Notes: generated by a model not told the origin, from the sequence alone. A DNA stretch of 58,746 bases from Ignavibacteria bacterium (GCA_016716125.1 JADJWZ010000017.1:1-58746), one strand, 5' to 3'; counted from the stretch's first letter, positions 19,412-29,494 are shown. Numbers and translations: made by a program.

Positions 19412-20686
19412 TTACTTTGCCGGTAAAATTTTTCCCGTAACCTCTCCGAAACCAATTCTGAGTCCGTCCTTTTCACAATAACCTTTTATGATCAGCTCAT
19501 CACCGTCACGCAAAAATTTAAGTTCACCGCCGCCTGATAACTTTATTGGTTCTTCTCCGCGCCAGGATAATTCCAGTAAACTTCCGTAAGTTCCTTTTTC
19601 CGGACCGCTTATCGTACCTGATGCAAGCAGATCTCCGGTTTTCATATTACAGCCGGTTACCGTATGATGAGCAAGCTGCTGACACATATCCCAGTACATG
19701 TATTTAAAATTTGATTTAGATATAATTTCAGCGCTTTGCGATGATGGTGTTTTCAGCAGAACATCAAGTTTTATATCATATGAATTCTCACCGCTGGTTT
19801 TTAAATAGGGAAGAGGAGCCGGATCCTGAATTTCACTTTTTATCCTGAACGGTTCAAGTGCTTCCATTGTAACAACCCATGGAGAAATTGACGTTGCGAA
19901 ATTTTTTGCAAGGAACGGACCCAGCGGAACGTATTCCCATTTCTGAATGTCCCGCGCGCTCCAGTCATTTACCAGTACCATTCCGAATATATGATCAGAT
20001 GCATTATCTATGTTAATAGGTTCTCCAAGATTATTTCCTGTTCCTATAAAAAATCCCATCTCCAATTCAAAGTCAAGTAACCTGCTCGGACCAAAGGAAG
20101 GAGTTTCGGCGTCATCAGCTTTTGTCTGACCTTTGGGACGAATAATTTCCGTTCCGCTTAAAACGACTGAACTCGCTCTGCCGTGATATGCAACCGGGAG
20201 GTGAAGCCAGTTCGGCATCAAAGCATTTTCTTTTCCTCTGAACATTATCCCGACATTTGTTGCATGATCCTTTGATGAATAAAAATCAGTATAATCTCCG
20301 ATCTCAACAGGCATACACATTGTTACATCATTCTGATGAATCAGACATTCTGATCTTAGTCTCTCATCATCTCTGAGAATGGAATTGTTTTCATCCAGTA
20401 AATCTGAAATTTCCTTCCGTATCTCACTGTGAAATGTTTTACCCATTGACATGAATCTGTTCAGTGATTTCGAGGAAAAAATTTCTTTATCCGCTGGTGA
20501 TAAATTTTTAAATAATCCGTTTCTTTCGGCAGCTGCAAGGTCAAAGACATATTCTCCGATCGCCGTCCCAACTCTTTTAGAATTATTCTCCTTTGTATAA
20601 AAAATACCGTAAGGCAGATTTTCAATGGGAAAATCAGAATCCTTGCTTACATTAATGAATGATTTCCTTTTAACATTATCGCTCAT
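19412..20686 (-). CDS. fahA: Fumarylacetoacetase
   Basis: Last enzyme of the homogentisate branch of tyrosine/phenylalanine breakdown; it hydrolyses fumarylacetoacetate to fumarate and acetoacetate. The 424-residue length is normal. The active-site stretch YTDFYSSKDHATNVGIMFRG (residues ~136-155) and MPNWLHLPVAYHGRASSVV match the eukaryotic-type enzyme closely, with the metal-binding Asp and catalytic His preserved. FELEMGFFIG and VLVNDWSARDIQKWEYVPLG supply the remaining metal ligands. It follows an uncharacterised conserved gene by 6 bases, so the two are probably one transcript. Homogentisate dioxygenase is not in the window. Confidence 0.96.
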   Translation of the reverse strand: MSDNVKRKSFINVSKDSDFPIENLPYGIFYTKENNSKRVGTAIGEYVFDLAAAERNGLFKNLSPADKEIFSSKSLNRFMSMGKTFHSEIRKEISDLLDENNSILRDDERLRSECLIHQNDVTMCMPVEIGDYTDFYSSKDHATNVGIMFRGKENALMPNWLHLPVAYHGRASSVVLSGTEIIRPKGQTKADDAETPSFGPSRLLDFELEMGFFIGTGNNLGEPINIDNASDHIFGMVLVNDWSARDIQKWEYVPLGPFLAKNFATSISPWVVTMEALEPFRIKSEIQDPAPLPYLKTSGENSYDIKLDVLLKTPSSQSAEIISKSNFKYMYWDMCQQLAHHTVTGCNMKTGDLLASGTISGPEKGTYGSLLELSWRGEEPIKLSGGGELKFLRDGDELIIKGYCEKDGLRIGFGEVTGKILPAK

Positions 20687-20692
20687 AGTTTT

Positions 20693-21682
20693 TTAAATTA
20701 TTAAATTCAATTTTTTAAGATCATCAACAGGTTCATCAAAGCTGCAGCTTCCGTAAGACTTTACAAATGTCTGCCTCGCAAAATGAATATCTTCATTTTC
20801 AATCTCATATCCGCCCCAGCTGAAACCCGATTCAGTAAATTTAAAATTATCCGGGTTCTCGTCTTCCAGAAGCTTTATCATTTCATGATCAGAAATGTTA
20901 TGTCTCTTAGCAATTATACCGGCTGAAAATATATTTATGAATCCGTGCATCTTTGCATTTACATTTTTATCGAAATGTCTGAACGGATGATGAAGCCCGG
21001 CTGTGAATTTCATTTCAAGGTTTCGGTTAAGACAATGTCTTACGGCAAATGCTATCTGTTCAGCAGTAGGGATTGCCGCAGCAGTTACCCCTCCTGTCCT
21101 GAGTTTAAAACCTGTGTCTTGAAATGTCTCATTATGTTCTTCAATTAAGTCTGCAGCAGTTTTTATGTTTTTTTTCCAGTCACCGGTTAATGAAGTTTCA
21201 GCAAAGAAAGTAAATTTACTGTCGCTTCCATTTTTCAAATTCTGACTTATAAATCCGAACAGATCAAGAAGCCGTTCATTATTTTCTTCTGTCATAAAAC
21301 TCTCCGGTATTTTATATTCAAAATTATCTGCGCGGATGAAAGAGTTTATCCCGGTAAGAAAGTTTTCTCTGACTTTAAGATCTGAAATTAAATTTTCCTT
21401 AAATGTAATTTCATCTTTTCCGCCTGAAAGTATAAGAGAAATTTTCACCGGAAATTTGAATTCTGAAATTTCATTACAGATCACTTCAAGCTCAGGCAGT
21501 AATTTAACGGGGCATATAAATCCGGATAGAATATATGAATTATCTCCGGATAGATATTCCATGTAATTTGAGAATGCAGTTTTGAGATCAAGTTCTGCAG
21601 GCGGAAAGAGTCCGGCGTAATCTATAATTCCTTCAGTAAATAAACCTACACTCTTAATATTTATAATATTTTTTTCTGACAA
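20693..21682 (-). CDS. Conserved protein of unknown function next to fumarylacetoacetase
   Basis: I do not recognise a named family, but the 329-residue product looks conserved rather than random. It has IDYAGLFPPAELDLKTAF near the N-terminus (~20-37), FKLRTGGVTAAAIPT in the middle (~190-204) and MKFTAGLHHPFRHF (~226-239), whose two adjacent His could bind a metal or form an active site. There is no signal peptide and no membrane segment, so it should be cytoplasmic. Its stop is 6 bases from the fumarylacetoacetase start, which suggests a role in aromatic amino acid breakdown, but this is inference from position only. Confidence 0.75.
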   Translation of the reverse strand: MSEKNIINIKSVGLFTEGIIDYAGLFPPAELDLKTAFSNYMEYLSGDNSYILSGFICPVKLLPELEVICNEISEFKFPVKISLILSGGKDEITFKENLISDLKVRENFLTGINSFIRADNFEYKIPESFMTEENNERLLDLFGFISQNLKNGSDSKFTFFAETSLTGDWKKNIKTAADLIEEHNETFQDTGFKLRTGGVTAAAIPTAEQIAFAVRHCLNRNLEMKFTAGLHHPFRHFDKNVNAKMHGFINIFSAGIIAKRHNISDHEMIKLLEDENPDNFKFTESGFSWGGYEIENEDIHFARQTFVKSYGSCSFDEPVDDLKKLNLII

Positions 21683-22082
21683 GATTTGGCGGAGTTTTTA
21701 AATTTAAATTTAATTACTTTAAAATAGTCAAACTTAAATACTAAATAAATTTAATTATAAAATATTTATTTTAATTTAAATCTTATTTAAATTTGCAGGA
21801 AAGCTAACTTTAATTCAGATTATTAAAGTAAATTTATATTAATTATTTTTCATTTGTTAGGATTTTGTTAGGATTTGATTTATTTTTATTATAATTAGTT
21901 TCAGTAGTATTTTTATTTTAACGGAATAATATTTTATTTAAATCAATTGAAATTTGAATATTATTGATTTATTTTAACACTCTAAATTTTATATCAGAAA
22001 GTTTAATAATCTGGATCAAATTCGAAATAAAATACAATGGATAATTTCAAAAAATTTTTAAAAATTAATTAAAAGAACGCAG
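21683..22082. other. 400-base AT-rich gap between divergent genes
   Basis: This gap is more than 80% A+T and has no open frame with coding character. It must carry promoters for both the minus-strand aromatic operon and the plus-strand secreted-protein cluster, but no single promoter, operator or repeat stands out. Confidence 0.6.
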
Positions 22083-25000
22083 ATGAAAAATTTCAACCAC
22101 TTTGTTCTGATTTTACTGGCAAACCTGATTATAGTAAGTACAGCAATCTCAGAGACTTATTATGTCAATGATGCAACCGGCAGTAATGCTAATACACCGG
22201 CTTCGGCAAAGAATTTTTTAACTCCCTGGAAAACAGTTCAGCATGCGATTGATAATGCTGCTGTAGTCGCAGGTGATAATATTGTAGTTGCTGAAGGTAC
22301 ATACGCCGGATTTAATCTAACTAAAAGAGTAAATGTTATCGGAGTTTGGAAAGGATCTAACGCTTTGTCCAACACGATATTTAATACAACAATTACACTT
22401 AATGCTCCCGGCGGTGATGCTGTTAACAGAATGATGCTTAAAAATCTCAGAGTGTCAACTGTTACAGGTGACGCAATAGACGCCAGACAGAGCTATTTTA
22501 CACTGGAAAATGTATCAGCTTCGTCAGCCCAGTATTACGGACTCAGATTTAATAATAATATTACAGATGTTTTATTAGAGTCTTCTAATTTTGATAATTC
22601 ACAGGTCAGCGGTATTTACTTCCCGACTTTATTTAGTGTGAACAAGTTTAGAATGTATAATTCTACAGCCAGTAATAATGCTTACTGGGGAATTGCTGCT
22701 TTTCAAAGACAATCTCTTCCAACATCCACTATTGATGATGTAATTATTTCTCACTGCGTATTTGCAAATAATAATCCTTCAAATCAGCAGCAGGGACATC
22801 AGTTATATTTTGAAAAACTTTCAAATTCAGTCTTTAGCAATTTATCAGTTGAAACTCCTCCGGGTAATATATGGATAGGTATAGATATCAATCTGCTTAG
22901 CAGAACGGATTATACTAATATCAGTATTTTAAATTCCAGAGTGGTGAGAGCTACACCGGGAAGCGGTGTCTGGATACAGGCAAGAAATGATCTTTTTAAT
23001 CCTCCTGCAGCTTTAAATACAGTTTTATTAAGAGGTCTGAATTTTTCAAATTGTGATACTCTGATTGCTTTCAACAGACAGATAAATGATATGACTGTTG
23101 ATAAATGCGATCTGAGTAATTATCTCGTTTACGGACTTGTGAATTTTACTGATCAGGGCGGAACCATTAACGCAAGTAATAATAAATGGCAAAACGGAGT
23201 ACAGCCTGATACTACTGTAATATCTGGTGGTCTTCTGACTACAGGAAATCCGATTATTTCTTTCATGCCTTCTACAAACGGTATATTTGTTGGTATGGGA
23301 ATTCAGGGTCCGGGAATACCTCCGGGTACAACGGTGATTGGACTTTCTCCGAATACTGTCTCAATGAGTAATGCCGCTACAGTAAGCGGATTTATTCCGC
23401 AGATCGGTTTCGCATTTAATTTTGCAACATCTACAGATTTAGTAAGAACTTCATTAAATTTCATAATCTATAATTCATTCTTACCTAATTCTATAATTAA
23501 TCAGGCAAATCAAAGTTTTCCTGATCTTACTTCCGCTATTGCAGGTACTACAAGCGGCGGTACTATCTGGAATTTACCTTCAGGAAATATTGCAGGTAAT
23601 ACAGTTGTTGACAAAAACCTGACCTTGATCGGACCGGGTGCCGGTTTTTTACATTTACCCAGCCGAACAACCTTTGAAAATCTTTCGCTAAGTAACGCTA
23701 CCCTTAATATGGGAAGTGACTTTGCGATTGACAATACTTTAACACCTAACCGAGTTGTTATCGGTGATAATAATACATTAATTGTCAATGGCTCAATTGC
23801 ACCGGGCGGAATTATCGAAGGCGGAATGAGATCAGATATTTTCTTCGGCGGCGCCGGAGCAAGTACAGGTCTTACAACCGTTGAAAACGGAGTAAGAGAT
23901 TTTAGAATTAACAGAGCAAGCGGAATTTCACTAGAAGATAATATTTGGATCCACAGACTATTATTCCTGCAAAACGGTGTAGTATCTCTCGGAAACAATA
24001 ATATGAATCTCGGAACGGAAGCAACTATTTTTAATCTTTCTCCGGCAAACAGTTATGCAGGAACAAACGGCACAGGAACTCTTAATAAATTTTATAATTC
24101 CGGAACTCCTGGTCTCTTTAATTTTGCAATCGGAAACAACGGCGCTGCAAATGCACAGGTATTTTTGGCAAACCCTGTTTTCGCTCCGGACGCTTTTGTA
24201 AGTTCAAGGACAGTAAATACAATTCATCCAAACAACGGCTGCGGTACTGATTATCTTAACAGATACTGGGAATTAAGACAAAGCGGTATTTCAGGATTTA
24301 CAGTCTGGAATAAATTCGGTTATCAGGATGCAGATGTTGTCGGCAATGAAGCAACTCTCAACGGCGCTAAGTATGACGGTTTTCAGTGGATCTCATTTAC
24401 TCCCGTTAATGTTGCAGGAAATTTCTTCATCATCACTCCGACAAATTCTTTTGGTGACTATACTGCAGGTGATCCTACCTGTCTTGGCGGTACAAACACT
24501 ATCGCTAATTTGAAAGTACTGTTACAAGGCGCATATATCGGCGGCGGTGATATGAGAACTCTTCTTAACGGATTCAACTTAATTCCGCTGAATCAGCCAT
24601 ATAATACTTCACAGTTCAATTACAACGGAACTGAATCTGTTTTAAGTATTCCGGCAGGCGTAGTTGACTGGGTATATGTTGAGCTAAGATCTACTTCAAA
24701 CGGAGTTCCTGTATTAAACGGTAAAAGAGCAGGATTTCTGAAGAACGACGGAAGCATAGTTGATCTTGACGGCACAACTCCGCTCAAATTCACAAGCGTT
24801 AATGCAGGAAATTATTTTGTAGTAGTAGGACACAGAAATCATTTGCCGGTAATGTCAGCGAATGCAGAAACTCTGAATAATGTTAGCGTCTTGTATGATT
24901 TTACAACCGGATTAAATAAATATTTCGGTAATGATGCAGCATCACTCTCAGGTCTTTTTGGAATGTACGGTGGTGATGCAAATAAATCATTTATTATATC

Positions 25001-25151
25001 AGCTGCTGATTATACTGTTGTTCAGAATAATTTACTGCAGGCAAATTATAATTATGCAGACTTAAATTTAAACGGAACTGTTACTACGGCTGATTTTGGA
25101 GTTATTACTCCAAATCTTGCAAAAGCTTCACAGGTTCCAAATTATCAATAA
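22083..25151 (+). CDS. Large secreted beta-helix protein with C-terminal dockerin-like pair
   Basis: The 1022-residue product has a signal peptide (FVLILLANLIIVSTAISE). Residues ~25-400 have the ETYYVNDATGSNANTP ... PWKTVQHAIDNA opening of pectin-lyase-like parallel beta-helix proteins (DUF1565-like). A second helix-like region follows (GNIAGNTVVDKNLTLIGPG). There is no T9SS sorting domain. Instead the last ~65 residues hold two calcium-loop motifs of dockerin type (DANKSFIISAAD, then DLNLNGTVTTAD). Two T9SS-sorted paralogues with a possibly cohesin-like domain start 19 bases downstream, suggesting the helix protein may be held on the surface by them. Confidence 0.82.
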   Translation: MKNFNHFVLILLANLIIVSTAISETYYVNDATGSNANTPASAKNFLTPWKTVQHAIDNAAVVAGDNIVVAEGTYAGFNLTKRVNVIGVWKGSNALSNTIFNTTITLNAPGGDAVNRMMLKNLRVSTVTGDAIDARQSYFTLENVSASSAQYYGLRFNNNITDVLLESSNFDNSQVSGIYFPTLFSVNKFRMYNSTASNNAYWGIAAFQRQSLPTSTIDDVIISHCVFANNNPSNQQQGHQLYFEKLSNSVFSNLSVETPPGNIWIGIDINLLSRTDYTNISILNSRVVRATPGSGVWIQARNDLFNPPAALNTVLLRGLNFSNCDTLIAFNRQINDMTVDKCDLSNYLVYGLVNFTDQGGTINASNNKWQNGVQPDTTVISGGLLTTGNPIISFMPSTNGIFVGMGIQGPGIPPGTTVIGLSPNTVSMSNAATVSGFIPQIGFAFNFATSTDLVRTSLNFIIYNSFLPNSIINQANQSFPDLTSAIAGTTSGGTIWNLPSGNIAGNTVVDKNLTLIGPGAGFLHLPSRTTFENLSLSNATLNMGSDFAIDNTLTPNRVVIGDNNTLIVNGSIAPGGIIEGGMRSDIFFGGAGASTGLTTVENGVRDFRINRASGISLEDNIWIHRLLFLQNGVVSLGNNNMNLGTEATIFNLSPANSYAGTNGTGTLNKFYNSGTPGLFNFAIGNNGAANAQVFLANPVFAPDAFVSSRTVNTIHPNNGCGTDYLNRYWELRQSGISGFTVWNKFGYQDADVVGNEATLNGAKYDGFQWISFTPVNVAGNFFIITPTNSFGDYTAGDPTCLGGTNTIANLKVLLQGAYIGGGDMRTLLNGFNLIPLNQPYNTSQFNYNGTESVLSIPAGVVDWVYVELRSTSNGVPVLNGKRAGFLKNDGSIVDLDGTTPLKFTSVNAGNYFVVVGHRNHLPVMSANAETLNNVSVLYDFTTGLNKYFGNDAASLSGLFGMYGGDANKSFIISAADYTVVQNNLLQANYNYADLNLNGTVTTADFGVITPNLAKASQVPNYQ

Positions 25152-25170
25152 TCGATTTTAAAAAAGCTAA

Positions 25171-26271
25171 ATGAAACAATTAACTTTAATTGCTATATTT
25201 TTTATAACGGTATTCTCTTACAGTAATTCTGTTTCGCAGAATACCGTTACTAATACAATCGCAAATTTTAATATTTACGATAACGGAAACAAATTCAGCT
25301 TTGACGTTTATTCTTTAAGAACAAGCGCTCCTGATTTTGTAATGGGAAATTCTTCTTATTTCTTAAAGTATACTTTAGGTGTATTCGGAAATGCTGTGAT
25401 CACAAATGTTAATCCTAAATATACTATTTTCAGTATTTCCAATTCCTACAATGAAATGGGTTCGTTTATATATTCAAGCGGTAAAGTTGCTATTCAGATA
25501 TTCTATAATAACGGAGGTCCGGGAGAAGTAATATCAAATGATCCCGGTGTTGCTACTTTCGGAGAAAGAATTGCAACAATCAATCTTGATATTTTAGATC
25601 AGTCGATACTTCCTAATCTCCAGTGGGATAACATCAATACTGCAGTTGTGAATCCATTCTTCCAAAGCGCCAATATAACGAACAATGGTTTTTATAATAG
25701 TCCGCTTCCGGTTGAGCTGAGTTCATTCACCTCAGTTGTCGATGGAAATAATGTAAACCTTCTCTGGAGCACTACAATGGAAATTAACAGCAGAGGATTT
25801 GAAATTGAAAGAAAATCTTCTTCAGCAGAATGGATAAATATCGGCTTCATCGAAGGAAGCAACAATTCGAATGTAACCGTAAACTATAATTATAAAGACA
25901 GATTTCTTTCCAAAGGAAATTACAATTACAGATTAAAACAAATTGACTTCAACGGAAATTATGAATATTTTGATTTGAATTCGGATGTCAGTATTGGAAT
26001 ACCGGTAAATTATTCTTTGTCACAGAATTTTCCGAATCCATTTAATCCTTCTACTACTATAAATTTTTCTATTCCGGAAAATTCAAGGATCGTTCTTAAG
26101 ATTTATGATCTTAACGGCAGGGAAGTCAGGACACTTATTAACAATGAATTCCGTAACGCTGATTACTATTCCTTAAATGTAAATCTCGCGGGACTTTCAA
26201 GCGGTGTTTACTTTTATACTTTAACAGGTTCTAATTTTATAGAAACTAAAAAAATGACACTAATTAAATAG
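25171..26271 (+). CDS. T9SS-sorted protein with possible cohesin-like domain, paralogue 1
   Basis: The 366-residue product has a signal peptide (LIAIFFITVFSYSNSVSQ) and a ~145-residue beta-sandwich-like domain (NKFSFDVYSLRTSAPDF, GKVAIQIFYNNGGPG, FGERIATINLDIL) resembling the cohesin/Calx-type fold in pattern. It then has the linker module LPVELSSFTSVV...NLLWSTTMEINSRGFEIERK and the T9SS sorting domain (LSQNFPNPFNPSTTINFSIP ... KKMTLIK). It lies 19 bases after the dockerin-bearing gene and 53 before its paralogue. Cohesin identity is a hypothesis from pattern and context, not from a profile match. Confidence 0.82.
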   Translation: MKQLTLIAIFFITVFSYSNSVSQNTVTNTIANFNIYDNGNKFSFDVYSLRTSAPDFVMGNSSYFLKYTLGVFGNAVITNVNPKYTIFSISNSYNEMGSFIYSSGKVAIQIFYNNGGPGEVISNDPGVATFGERIATINLDILDQSILPNLQWDNINTAVVNPFFQSANITNNGFYNSPLPVELSSFTSVVDGNNVNLLWSTTMEINSRGFEIERKSSSAEWINIGFIEGSNNSNVTVNYNYKDRFLSKGNYNYRLKQIDFNGNYEYFDLNSDVSIGIPVNYSLSQNFPNPFNPSTTINFSIPENSRIVLKIYDLNGREVRTLINNEFRNADYYSLNVNLAGLSSGVYFYTLTGSNFIETKKMTLIK

Positions 26272-26324
26272 TGTATTTTATTTTAATAATGAGTTTTAAA
26301 AAATAAATTTATCTCGGGGGTAAA

Positions 26325-27413
26325 ATGAATAAAATTTACAAACTATGTATTTTGTTATTGCTGACATTCTCAGCGTTTAATTTGAATGCGCAGAATACAG
26401 CAACTGTTACAGCAACAAATTTTGAGATAATTAATAACGGTGCAAATTTCCGTTTTGATGTACATGCATTAAGAACAAGCGCAGCGCCATATGAAGTTGG
26501 CTTCGCTACTTTTGTAATGACGTATGCTCCGGGAGCTTTGAATAATGCCGTTATTTCAAATGAAAATCCAAGATTCAATTCCGGCAGCTATGGACCAATG
26601 ACCTCTGCCGTTTTTTTCGGACAGCAGGTTGCATTACAGATAAATTACACAGGCGGCGCCGGTGAAGAATTGTCAAACGTTCCGGGACCAACAGGTTTCG
26701 GAGAAAGAATGGGTACTATTACAATGGACATTCTTATGAATGTTCAGGCTAATTTGGTATGGGATCCTACTTCATCTGATATTGTAACTCCAACTTTTGG
26801 TACGGTTATGAGCACTTACAACGGAAATTATAACGGAACGCTTCCTGTAGAGCTTACAAGCTTTGTATCAAACATCTCTAACAATAACGTTACTCTGAAA
26901 TGGTCTACTTCTTCAGAATTAAATAACAGAGGATTTGACATCGAAAGAAAATCCGGATCTGATAATGCCGTATGGAGCAAGATCGGTTTTACAGAAGGTA
27001 ACGGAACTGTGAATGAAATTCAAAACTATTCATTCAAAGATCAGAATCTTACAGCAGGGAATTATTCTTACAGATTAAAACAGATCGACTTTAACGGAAA
27101 CTATGAATATTTTGAACTTCAAAATGAAGTTATTATCGGCATTCCGCAGAAGTTTGAATTAAGTCAGAATTATCCAAATCCGTTTAATCCAAGTACTAAA
27201 ATTAATTTCTCAATTCCTGCTGATTCAAAAGTATCGCTAAATATTTATGACATAAGCGGAAAACTTGTTAAATCACTTATTAATAATGAATTCAAATCTG
27301 CAAATTATTATTCTGTAGATTTTAACGGAAGCAATCTATCAACAGGAACTTACTTCTATTCCTTGATCAGCGGAAGTAATACCGATACTAAAAAAATGAT
27401 CCTGATCAAATAA
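26325..27413 (+). CDS. T9SS-sorted protein with possible cohesin-like domain, paralogue 2
   Basis: The 362-residue paralogue of the preceding gene has the same order: signal peptide (LCILLLLTFSAFNLNAQ), beta domain (FRFDVHALRTSAAPYEVG, QQVALQINYTGGAG, FGERMGTITMDIL), linker (LPVELTSFVSNISNNNVTLK), and sorting domain (LSQNYPNPFNPSTKINFSIP ... KKMILIK). A strong Shine-Dalgarno (GGGGG, within CTCGGGGGTAAAATG) precedes the start. It ends the cluster, with a clear intrinsic terminator 36 bases downstream. The function is unknown beyond surface location. Confidence 0.85.
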   Translation: MNKIYKLCILLLLTFSAFNLNAQNTATVTATNFEIINNGANFRFDVHALRTSAAPYEVGFATFVMTYAPGALNNAVISNENPRFNSGSYGPMTSAVFFGQQVALQINYTGGAGEELSNVPGPTGFGERMGTITMDILMNVQANLVWDPTSSDIVTPTFGTVMSTYNGNYNGTLPVELTSFVSNISNNNVTLKWSTSSELNNRGFDIERKSGSDNAVWSKIGFTEGNGTVNEIQNYSFKDQNLTAGNYSYRLKQIDFNGNYEYFELQNEVIIGIPQKFELSQNYPNPFNPSTKINFSIPADSKVSLNIYDISGKLVKSLINNEFKSANYYSVDFNGSNLSTGTYFYSLISGSNTDTKKMILIK

Positions 27414-27448
27414 ATATTTAAATATTCAATTTACCCGATATTTCAAAG

Positions 27449-27484
27449 TCCGCAAAGAATGTAACTGTCTTTGCGGATTTTATT
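27449..27484 (+). terminator. Rho-independent terminator
   Basis: A perfect 10-base stem, TCCGCAAAGA and TCTTTGCGGA, with a 9-base loop is followed by TTTTATTTTT. It closes the secreted-protein cluster before fumC. Confidence 0.9.
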
Positions 27485-27520
27485 TTTAACCAAAAAAAAT
27501 AATTCTAATTTATTTATAAT

Positions 27521-28921
27521 ATGGAATATAGAACAGAACATGACACAATGGGTAAAGTAAAAGTGCCTGCTGATAAATACTGGGGCGCTCAGACGCAGCG
27601 TTCTAAAGATAATTTCAGGATCGGCGGTCAGAAAATGCCGGATGAAGTAATAAAAGCTTTTGCTGTTCTTAAAAAAGCTGCTGCTGTTACAAATCAAAAA
27701 TGCGGCGTACTCAGTGAAGAAAAGATGAATGTAATAATAAAAGTATGCGATGAAATTCTTGACGGAAAACTTGATGATCAGTTTCCGCTTGTCGTGTGGC
27801 AGACAGGCTCAGGCACACAGTCTAATATGAATCTGAACGAAGTCATTGCAAACAGAGCTCATGTGCTAAACGGCGGTAAATTAAATGATGCATCTAAATC
27901 TCTTCATGCAAATGACGATGTAAATAAATCACAGTCATCAAATGCTACTTTTCCGACAGCTATGAATATCGCTGCATATAAAGCGCTGACGGAAATTACA
28001 ATTCCCGGTCTGCAGCTTTTAAAGGATACGCTTTCCAAAAAATCTAAAGAGTTTATGAAAGTGATAAAAATTGGCCGGACACACTTAATGGATGCAACTC
28101 CGCTTACCTTAGGTCAGGAATTTTCCGGATATGTCGCTCAGATTGAACATGGAATAAAGACTATAAATAATTCACTCGCCCATTTATCAGAACTTGCGCT
28201 CGGCGGCTCGGCAGTAGGAACCGGAATTAATGTTCCGGAAAATTATGATAAACTTGTAGCGGAAAAAATCTCGGAATTTACGGGACTGCCTTTTAAAACC
28301 GCTCCGAATAAATTTGAAGCTCTTGCGTCCAATGACGCAATCGTAGAAGCTTCCGGAGCTTTGAAGACCGCAGCAGTGAGTCTTATGAAAATCGCCAATG
28401 ATATCAGAATGCTTTCTTCAGGACCGAGAAGCGGAATAGGGGAGTTACTCATTCCTGAAAATGAACCGGGCTCATCTATTATGCCGGGTAAGGTGAATCC
28501 CACGCAGGTCGAGGCGTTGACAATGGTCTGCGCTCAGGTGATCGGAAATGATACTGCTATTACTGTCGGCGGAATGAGCGGACATTTTGAATTGAATGTT
28601 TTCAAACCAATGATGATCTATAATTTTCTGATCTCTGCAAGACTTATCGGCGAAGCATGTGTTTCATTCAGCAATAACTGCGTGGCTGGTATTGAGCCGA
28701 ATCTAAAAGCTATAAATGAAAATCTGGAAAGGTCACTGATGCTTGTCACCGCTCTTAACACGCACATCGGATATGAAAATGCAGCTAAGATAGCTAAGAA
28801 AGCTCATAAGGAAAATAAAACACTGCGTGAAGCGGCAATTGAACTCTCACTTCTGACTGATGAAGAATTTACAAAAAAAGTTGACCCTTCTAAAATGGTC
28901 GGCAAATTAAATCTTGAATAA
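27521..28921 (+). CDS. fumC: Fumarate hydratase, class II
   Basis: Converts fumarate to L-malate in the TCA cycle; an oxygen-stable, iron-free tetramer. The 466-residue length is normal. The N-terminus EHDTMGKVKVPADKYWGAQT and the C-loop signature PGSSIMPGKVNPTQ (residues ~318-331) with the catalytic Ser are present. TGSGTQSNMNLNEVIANRA and GRTHLMDATPLT are also intact. It would also consume the fumarate made by fumarylacetoacetase, though the genes are not linked. The acetyltransferase gene starts 6 bases after the stop. Confidence 0.96.
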   Translation: MEYRTEHDTMGKVKVPADKYWGAQTQRSKDNFRIGGQKMPDEVIKAFAVLKKAAAVTNQKCGVLSEEKMNVIIKVCDEILDGKLDDQFPLVVWQTGSGTQSNMNLNEVIANRAHVLNGGKLNDASKSLHANDDVNKSQSSNATFPTAMNIAAYKALTEITIPGLQLLKDTLSKKSKEFMKVIKIGRTHLMDATPLTLGQEFSGYVAQIEHGIKTINNSLAHLSELALGGSAVGTGINVPENYDKLVAEKISEFTGLPFKTAPNKFEALASNDAIVEASGALKTAAVSLMKIANDIRMLSSGPRSGIGELLIPENEPGSSIMPGKVNPTQVEALTMVCAQVIGNDTAITVGGMSGHFELNVFKPMMIYNFLISARLIGEACVSFSNNCVAGIEPNLKAINENLERSLMLVTALNTHIGYENAAKIAKKAHKENKTLREAAIELSLLTDEEFTKKVDPSKMVGKLNLE

Positions 28922-28927
28922 ATTATT

Positions 28928-29494
28928 GTGCTTTGTTTTAATGATAAAATATTCGAAGAGTTTCCCGTACTTGAAACTAAAAATCTGATACTGCGGGAGA
29001 TCGCTGATGAAGACGCTGAAGTTTTTTTCAGAAATTATTCTGACAGCGAAGTAATGAAATATTTCGGCAAAGAACTGCATAATAATATTTCTCAGGCAGA
29101 AGAAAAAATAAAAGGAATAAAAGAAGATTTTAAAAACCGTAAGGGAATAAGATGGGCGGTCTGTTTAAAACATGATAATAAAATGATTGGAAGCGGGGGA
29201 TTCTGGCGGATCTTAAAGGAACATCTCCGCGCTGAAATCGGGTATGAACTGTCTAAAACTCACTGGGGACAGGGAATTATGAAAGAAGCTCTCACTGCAA
29301 TGATTAATTTCGGATTTGAAAAAATGAACCTGCATTCAATAGAAGCAAATCTGGATCCGGATAATACAGGATCTGTAAAACTTCTTGAAAAACTTAATTT
29401 TGTACGAGAAGGATATTTTAAAGACAGTTATTATTTCAATGGCGATTTTACAGACACCGGAAGTTATTCCTTAATAAATGATAAGCAAAAATGA
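28928..29494 (+). CDS. GNAT-family N-acetyltransferase (RimJ/RimL-like)
   Basis: The 188-residue product begins LETKNLILREIADEDAE, the usual opening of the RimJ/L group. It has the acetyl-CoA-binding region AEIGYELSKTHWGQGIMKEA (residues ~103-122) and the downstream INFGFEKMNLHSIEANLDP and NFVREGYFKDSYYFNG. Members modify protein N-termini, antibiotics or small molecules; the substrate cannot be told. The start is GTG at 28928, and the stop overlaps the next gene by 4 bases (ATGA), so the two are translationally coupled. Confidence 0.88.
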   Translation: MLCFNDKIFEEFPVLETKNLILREIADEDAEVFFRNYSDSEVMKYFGKELHNNISQAEEKIKGIKEDFKNRKGIRWAVCLKHDNKMIGSGGFWRILKEHLRAEIGYELSKTHWGQGIMKEALTAMINFGFEKMNLHSIEANLDPDNTGSVKLLEKLNFVREGYFKDSYYFNGDFTDTGSYSLINDKQK

